Source: Microbacterium oryzae
GTDB lineage: Bacteria > Actinomycetota > Actinomycetes > Actinomycetales > Microbacteriaceae
Assembly (NCBI RefSeq): GCF_009735645.1
Contig: NZ_CP032550.1
Coordinates: forward strand, 2,542,001 to 2,606,000
Direction of reading: 5' to 3'
DNA length: 64,000 bases
Shown: positions 59,480 through 64,000 of the stretch, in pieces
Layout: each line of letters opens with the position of its first letter
How positions within the stretch are numbered: the first letter of the stretch is position 1
Position numbers and translations under genes: made by a program
Notes under the pieces: generated by a model
The model's input: the letters and a program-made list of their open reading frames with translations, nothing else
What the model was told of the DNA's origin: nothing
Databases searched by the model: none

Positions 59480-61608
59480 GCGAGAAGACGCAGCTGACCG
59501 CCGATGAGCAGGCGGAGCTCGAGCTCGCCGAGCAGGCGCGCCGGAGCTCGGGCGACTGGGACGCCGTGGCGCCGGGCAAGCCCGCGGAGTTCGGCAAGAG
59601 CTTCGCGCGCTTCATCGGGCTGCTCCGCCCCTATGCATGGGTGTTCGCCTTCGTGTCGCTGCTGGGCGCGATCGGCGTCGTGCTCGCCGTCATCGCGCCG
59701 AAGGTGCTCGGCGAGGCGACGAACATCGTGTTCGAGGGCGTCATCTCGTCGACGCTGACCGGGCAGTTCCCCGCCGGCGCCTCGCAGGCCGAGGTCGTCA
59801 CGGCGCTGCGGGCGGCGGGGGAGGACGAGCTCGCGAACCTCGTCGGCGCGATGGAGCACTTCCAGCTCGGCGCCGGCATCGACTTCGACGCCCTCCGCGT
59901 GGTGATCGCATGGGCGCTGGTGATCTACGTCCTCTCGTCGCTGCTGCAGTGGGTGCAGGGCTACGTCATCAACGTGATCATGGTCCGCACCATGTTCACC
60001 CTCCGCGAGGACGTCGAGCGGAAGATCAACCGCCTGCCCCTGGCCTACTTCGATCGCGTGCAGCGCGGCGAGCTCATCTCGCGCGTGACCAACGACATCG
60101 ACAACATGACGCAGACGCTGCAGCAGGCGCTGTCGGGGGCGATCACCTCGCTCCTCACCGTCGTCGGCGTCCTCGTCATGATGTTCTCGATCTCGTGGCA
60201 GCTCGCACTGGTCGCGCTGGTGGCGCTGCCGCTCATCGCGTTCGTCATGCTCGTCATCGGTCCGCGCTCGCAGAAGGCGTTCCAGACGCAGTGGACGAAG
60301 GTCGGCCGCCTCAACGCGCGCGTCGAGGAGTCGTTCTCCGGCCACGCCCTCGTGAAGGTCTTCGGTCGCGAGCAGTCGATGAGCGCGGCGTTCCAGGAGG
60401 AGAACGAGGAGCTCTACCAGGCCGCCTTCAAGGCGCAGTTCCTCTCCGGCGTGATGATGCCGAGCATGCAGTTCATCGGCTCGCTCACCTACGTCGGCAT
60501 CGCGGTGCTCGGCGGCCTCATGGTCGCGAGCGGCCAGCTGCGCATCGGCGACGTGCAGGCGTTCGTGCAGTACTCGCAGCAGTTCACCCAGCCGCTCACG
60601 GAGCTCGGCGGCATGCTGCCGGTCGTGCAGTCCGGCACGGCCTCGGCCGAGCGCGTGTTCGCGCTGCTGGACGAGGACGAGCAGGAGCCCGACGACGAGC
60701 AGGCGCCGGCGGTTCCGGATGGCCGTGGCGTCATCGAGTTCCGCAACGTCTCGTTCTCGTACTCGCCGGACAAGCCGCTCATCCGCGACCTGTCGTTCCG
60801 CGTGGAGCCGGGGCAGACCGTCGCCATCGTGGGCCCGACGGGGGCCGGCAAGACCACCCTCGTCAACCTCGTGATGCGCTTCTACGAGCTCGACGGCGGG
60901 GCAATCCTCCTCGACGGGCAGGACATCTCGAAGCTCACGCGCGCCGACGTCCGCTCCCGCACCGGCATGGTGCTCCAAGATCCCTGGCTCTTCGCCGGCA
61001 CCATTCGCGAGAACATCCGGTACGGCCGCGCGTCGGCGAGCGACGAGGAGATCGCCACGGCCGCCCGCGCCACGTACGTCGACCGCTTCGTGCACTCGCT
61101 GCCGGACGGCTATGACACGGTCCTCGACGAGGATGCGGCCAATCTGTCGGCGGGGGAGCGGCAGCTCGTCACGATCGCGCGCGCGTTCGTGCGGCGGCCG
61201 AGCGTGCTGATCCTCGACGAGGCGACGAGCTCGGTCGACACCCGCACCGAGCTGCTGCTGCAGCAGGCGATGGCCGCGCTGCGGGAGGGGCGCACGTCGT
61301 TCGTCATCGCGCACCGGCTCTCCACCATCCGCGACGCCGACCTCATCCTCGTCATGGAGCACGGCGACATCGTCGAGCAGGGCACGCACGATGAGCTCAT
61401 CCGACGGCAGGGCGCGTACTGGCGGCTGTACCAGTCGCAGTTCGAGCACGCCGCCGTGGACCTCGACGAGGAGGCCGCCGCGCTCGTCGACGCCGAGGAC
61501 GCGCCCGCGCACGGCGCCGCCCCGGTGCCGGTCACGGCGAGCCCGGCGCCCGTCGTCGCGCCGACCGCGCAGGCCGTCGACGCGGCAGACGAGGCGACCG
61601 AGCGCTGA
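59476..61608 (+). CDS. ABC exporter subunit B (half transporter, canonical ATPase)
   Basis: 710 residues: an acidic about 45-residue N-terminus, six membrane helices with a long extracellular segment after the first (EGVISSTLTGQFPAGASQAEV), and an ATPase with Walker A GPTGAGKTT, signature NLSAGERQLVTIARAF and Walker B LILDEATSSVD with the catalytic Glu. The last about 65 residues are Ala/Asp/Pro-rich and likely disordered. The GTG overlaps the stop of subunit A, and its stop overlaps tag. Confidence 0.93.
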   Translation: MSEKTQLTADEQAELELAEQARRSSGDWDAVAPGKPAEFGKSFARFIGLLRPYAWVFAFVSLLGAIGVVLAVIAPKVLGEATNIVFEGVISSTLTGQFPAGASQAEVVTALRAAGEDELANLVGAMEHFQLGAGIDFDALRVVIAWALVIYVLSSLLQWVQGYVINVIMVRTMFTLREDVERKINRLPLAYFDRVQRGELISRVTNDIDNMTQTLQQALSGAITSLLTVVGVLVMMFSISWQLALVALVALPLIAFVMLVIGPRSQKAFQTQWTKVGRLNARVEESFSGHALVKVFGREQSMSAAFQEENEELYQAAFKAQFLSGVMMPSMQFIGSLTYVGIAVLGGLMVASGQLRIGDVQAFVQYSQQFTQPLTELGGMLPVVQSGTASAERVFALLDEDEQEPDDEQAPAVPDGRGVIEFRNVSFSYSPDKPLIRDLSFRVEPGQTVAIVGPTGAGKTTLVNLVMRFYELDGGAILLDGQDISKLTRADVRSRTGMVLQDPWLFAGTIRENIRYGRASASDEEIATAARATYVDRFVHSLPDGYDTVLDEDAANLSAGERQLVTIARAFVRRPSVLILDEATSSVDTRTELLLQQAMAALREGRTSFVIAHRLSTIRDADLILVMEHGDIVEQGTHDELIRRQGAYWRLYQSQFEHAAVDLDEEAAALVDAEDAPAHGAAPVPVTASPAPVVAPTAQAVDAADEATER

Positions 61609-62222
61609 TGGCGGAGTCCGAGCCCGTCCCCGATCTCATCGTCGGGGCGGATGGCCTCGCCCGGCCGCGCTGGGCGGCAGCCGACGAGCTGATGCGCGCC
61701 TACTACGACACCGAATGGGGGATGCCGATCCGGGACGAGACCGGGCTCTTCGAGCGGCTGAGCCTCGAGGCGTTCCAATCCGGGCTGTCGTGGGCGACCG
61801 TGCTGCGGAAGCGCGCGGCCTTCCGCGAGGCCTTCGCCGGGTTCGATCCCGACGCGGTCGCCGCCTTCGGGGACGACGACGCGGAGCGGCTGCTCGGCGA
61901 CGCGCGCATCATCCGCAACCGGGCGAAGATCCTCGCCACCATCGGCAACGCGCGGGCCACGGTCGCCCTGCGGGAGGAGGGCGGGCTGGCCGACCTCGTC
62001 TGGCGGCACCGGCCATCCGAGACCCCCGTCCCGACGACGCACGCCGAGATCCCGACCACGTCGCCGGAGTCGCTCGCGCTGTCGAAGGCGCTGAAGGCGC
62101 GCGGATTCCGCTTCGTCGGCCCGACGACGATGTTCGCGCTCATGGAGGCGGTCGGCATCGTCGACACGCACCTCGTCGGCAGCCATCGCCGCGGCACGAG
62201 CGGGGTGTGGCGCGCTACTTGA
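61608..62222 (+). CDS. tag: DNA-3-methyladenine glycosylase I, zinc-snap-less variant
   Basis: 204 residues. RAYYDTEWGMPIRDETGLFERLSLEAFQSGLSWATVLRKR is the Tag signature, with Glu54 in the position of the catalytic Glu38 of Escherichia coli Tag. FVGPTTMFALMEAVGIVDTHLVGSH is the conserved C-terminus. The zinc-snap residues are mostly missing: the N-terminal CGW is PRW, HD is YD, and the C-terminal Cys is Ser. It removes 3-methyladenine from alkylated DNA. Overlap with the exporter gene is 1 nt; its end overlaps the convergent permease gene by 8 nt. Confidence 0.88.
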   Translation: MAESEPVPDLIVGADGLARPRWAAADELMRAYYDTEWGMPIRDETGLFERLSLEAFQSGLSWATVLRKRAAFREAFAGFDPDAVAAFGDDDAERLLGDARIIRNRAKILATIGNARATVALREEGGLADLVWRHRPSETPVPTTHAEIPTTSPESLALSKALKARGFRFVGPTTMFALMEAVGIVDTHLVGSHRRGTSGVWRAT

Positions 62223-63021
62223 CCGCGCCCTCGATCATGCCCTTGATGAAGTGCCGCTGGAGGATGACGTAGAGCACCACCACGGGCAGGGCGACGAGGA
62301 TGGCTCCCGCCGCGAGGAGCGCGGTGCCCTGCGTGTACTGCCCCTGGAAGAACGCCAGCCCGAGCGGTGCGGTGCGCACGGTGCCGTTGGGCGACATGAC
62401 GAGCGGGATGAGGAACTCGTTCCACGTCCACATGAAGGTCAGCAGCACGAGGGTGAGGATGGCCGGGCGCCCGATCGGGACGAGGATCTGCCACAGGATG
62501 CGCCACGAGCCGGCGCCGTCCAGGCGCGCCGCCTCGATGAGCTCGCGGCTCGCGCCGCGGAAGTAGGTGCGCATCCAGAACGTGCCGAACGCGATGGACA
62601 TCGCGATCTGCGGCAGCGCGACACCCCAGATCGTGTTCGTGAGGCCGAGCGAGCGCATGTCGAAGAACATCGGCACGATGAACGCCTCCGTCGGCACCAT
62701 GATGCCGAGCAGGAAGAGGTAGAAGAACGCGGTCGCGCCGCGGAAGGTCATCGCCCCCAGCGCGTAGCCCGCGAGAATAGATGCCGTCACCGCCACCACC
62801 ACGACGATGGCGGCGACCGAGACCGACGTCGCCATGTACTGCCCGAAGCGGCCCACCTCCCATGCGCGCGCGAAGTTCTCGAAGTGGAGGCCGCCGCCGG
62901 AGGAGAAGCGCTCGGGGCCGAGCGCCAGCGTCACGATCACGCCGATCGGGGCGAGGATCACCAGCGCGAAGCCGATGAGGATGACGTAGTTCGCGGCCGT
63001 CTCGAAGCGGGACACTGTCAT
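62215..63021 (-). CDS. carbohydrate ABC transporter permease (MalG type)
   Basis: 268 residues, six membrane helices. The EAA loop RELIEAARLDGAGSWRILWQILVPIGRPA (coupling to the ATPase) and GIMVPTEAFIVPMFF identify a MalG/UgpE-like permease of the CUT1 class. It is coupled to the upstream permease by a 4-nt overlap. No ATPase gene is visible, as is common for CUT1 systems that share a MsiK-type ATPase. Confidence 0.93.
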   Translation of the reverse strand: MTVSRFETAANYVILIGFALVILAPIGVIVTLALGPERFSSGGGLHFENFARAWEVGRFGQYMATSVSVAAIVVVVAVTASILAGYALGAMTFRGATAFFYLFLLGIMVPTEAFIVPMFFDMRSLGLTNTIWGVALPQIAMSIAFGTFWMRTYFRGASRELIEAARLDGAGSWRILWQILVPIGRPAILTLVLLTFMWTWNEFLIPLVMSPNGTVRTAPLGLAFFQGQYTQGTALLAAGAILVALPVVVLYVILQRHFIKGMIEGAVK

Positions 63022-63935
63022 CGGCGCTCTCCGATCACGTTCACGACGGCGTTGATGAGGAACACGATGACGGTGAGGACGATGCCGACCGCGGCCGCGG
63101 CGCCGACCTCGCCGATGGTGAAGGCCAGGCGGTACACCTCGTAGCTCGGCACGGTGGTCGAGGTCCCGGGGCCGCCGCTCGTGGTCACGTAGACGAGGTC
63201 GAACGTCTTCAGCGCCGCGACGATCGTGAGGGTCAGCGCGACCGTGATCTCGCCGCGGACCGAGGGGAGCGTGATCGCGAGGAACTCGCGGACCGCGCCC
63301 GCGCCATCCAGCCGGGCCGCCTCGTACTGCTCGCGGGGGATCCGCGCCATGCCCGCCATGAGCAGCACCGTGACGAGGCCGGTCGACACCCAGGTGCCGA
63401 TGAGTCCGACCGCGGGCAGCGCCCAGTCGTAGTCGCCGAGCCACGCGCGGGCGAGCGAGTCGAGGCCGATCGCGCGGAGCGCGGTGTTGAGCGGACCCTC
63501 CGGCGCGTAGATCTGCCGCCAGGTCACCGCGATCACCACCATCGCGATGACCTGCGGCAGGAAGACGATCGTCCGGAAGAACCCCAGGCCGCGCACGCGT
63601 GCACGGGTGAGGAGCGCCGCCAGCACGAGGCCGAGCGCGAGCGGCAGGACGGCGAAGAACACGATGAGGACCAGCGCGTGCGCGAAGGCCTCCCGCAGCT
63701 GCGCGCTCTGGAAGACGGCCGCGTAGTTGTCGAGACCGACGAAGGTCGACGCACCCAGGCCATCCCACTCGTACAGCGAGAACTGCGCAGCGCGCCCGAG
63801 GGGGACGAGCAGGAACAGGCCGTACAGGAGCAGGGCGGGAGCGAGGTAGGCGTACGGCAGCCAGCGCCGCCGCGTCACGCGGGCGGGGGGACGCCTGGCC
63901 CTCCGCCCGGTGACGATCGCGACGGTGTCGGTCAT
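63018..63935 (-). CDS. carbohydrate ABC transporter permease (MalF type)
   Basis: 305 residues, six membrane helices after a basic N-terminus. PYAYLAPALLLYGLFLLVPL, FFRTIVFLPQVIAMVVIAVTWRQIY and the EAA loop PREQYEAARLDGAGAVREFLAITLPSV are typical of MalF/UgpA-like permeases. The start ATG overlaps the stop of the binding-protein gene at the window edge. Confidence 0.93.
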   Translation of the reverse strand: MTDTVAIVTGRRARRPPARVTRRRWLPYAYLAPALLLYGLFLLVPLGRAAQFSLYEWDGLGASTFVGLDNYAAVFQSAQLREAFAHALVLIVFFAVLPLALGLVLAALLTRARVRGLGFFRTIVFLPQVIAMVVIAVTWRQIYAPEGPLNTALRAIGLDSLARAWLGDYDWALPAVGLIGTWVSTGLVTVLLMAGMARIPREQYEAARLDGAGAVREFLAITLPSVRGEITVALTLTIVAALKTFDLVYVTTSGGPGTSTTVPSYEVYRLAFTIGEVGAAAAVGIVLTVIVFLINAVVNVIGERR

Positions 63936-64000
63936 CCGCCGGCGGTGAAGTCGCTGTAGTCGGCTTCGAGCGTCTCGGTGAACTCCGCCGGGGTCACGCG
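63932..64000 (-). CDS. C-terminal end of a sugar-binding protein (partial)
   Basis: The last 22 codons of a gene entering from the right edge: VTPAEFTETLEADYSDFTAGG before the stop. The helix TPAEFTETLEADY is typical of the C-terminus of CUT1 solute-binding proteins, and the position directly before the MalF-type permease with a 4-nt overlap supports this. Confidence 0.6.
   Translation of the reverse strand, partial: RVTPAEFTETLEADYSDFTAGG

Overview
The window is chromosomal DNA from a high-GC Gram-positive bacterium, most likely a Microbacteriaceae actinomycete such as Microbacterium. The evidence is the very high GC content with G/C third positions, the many GTG starts and 4-nt gene overlaps, the coproporphyrin-dependent haem gene set (hemG and hemQ), the coenzyme F420 genes, and the LamG/GH43 secreted enzymes with actinobacterial signal peptides. 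The genus is inferred. No rRNA, tRNA, CRISPR array, transposase or prophage was seen, and no gene-free stretch exceeds 300 bp.

Layout. 1-5548: housekeeping and small genes (a partial luciferase-like oxidoreductase, YdeI-type protein, lipoprotein, glycyl-tRNA synthetase, SDR, DUF1801 and HhH-GPD proteins). 5590-15821: haem biosynthesis. hemA diverges from hemE-hemG; three small envelope genes follow, then hemQ-hemC-hemD-hemB-hemL. Only the ferrochelatase step of the late pathway is missing from the window. 15966-22829: a DUF2786 gene, then a leftward F420 block (fbiC, BVMO-like flavoprotein, F420-dependent glucose-6-phosphate dehydrogenase, cofC). 22780-25747: a FecBCD-type importer with a DtxR/IdeR-like box upstream. 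25846-30012: an ABC ATPase with a very long acidic tail, a 3-hydroxyisobutyryl-CoA hydrolase and another F420-type oxidoreductase.

30076-55774 is a polysaccharide-utilisation locus. It has five large secreted glycoside hydrolases (four GH43-type, one GH127/146-type), a LacI regulator, and a YtfQRT/YjfF-type furanose ABC transporter with an extra duplicated ATPase. A shared palindromic operator (TGTTCCCGGTAACA-like) sits before the first GH43 gene, the lacI gene, the transporter and the last GH43 gene. All five enzymes end in the same roughly 85-residue, two-cysteine C-terminal module. I infer that the enzymes release arabinofuranose and/or galactofuranose from a furanose-rich glycan outside the cell and that the transporter imports the sugar.

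55911-64000: a WxL-like/DUF916 surface-protein pair, a heterodimeric ABC exporter pair, a 3-methyladenine glycosylase lacking the zinc-snap residues, and the end of a second (carbohydrate uptake type 1) ABC transporter running off the window.

Most notable observations: (1) the CofH half of FbiC lacks the radical-SAM cysteine motif although the CofG half keeps it; (2) 66-71 bp imperfect palindromic elements lie in frame inside hemG and inside a flavoprotein gene, with a third beside a GH43 operator; (3) the LacI operator set and the shared C-terminal module tie the glycan locus together; (4) a recurring -10-like hexamer 6-7 nt before start codons indicates widespread leaderless transcription.
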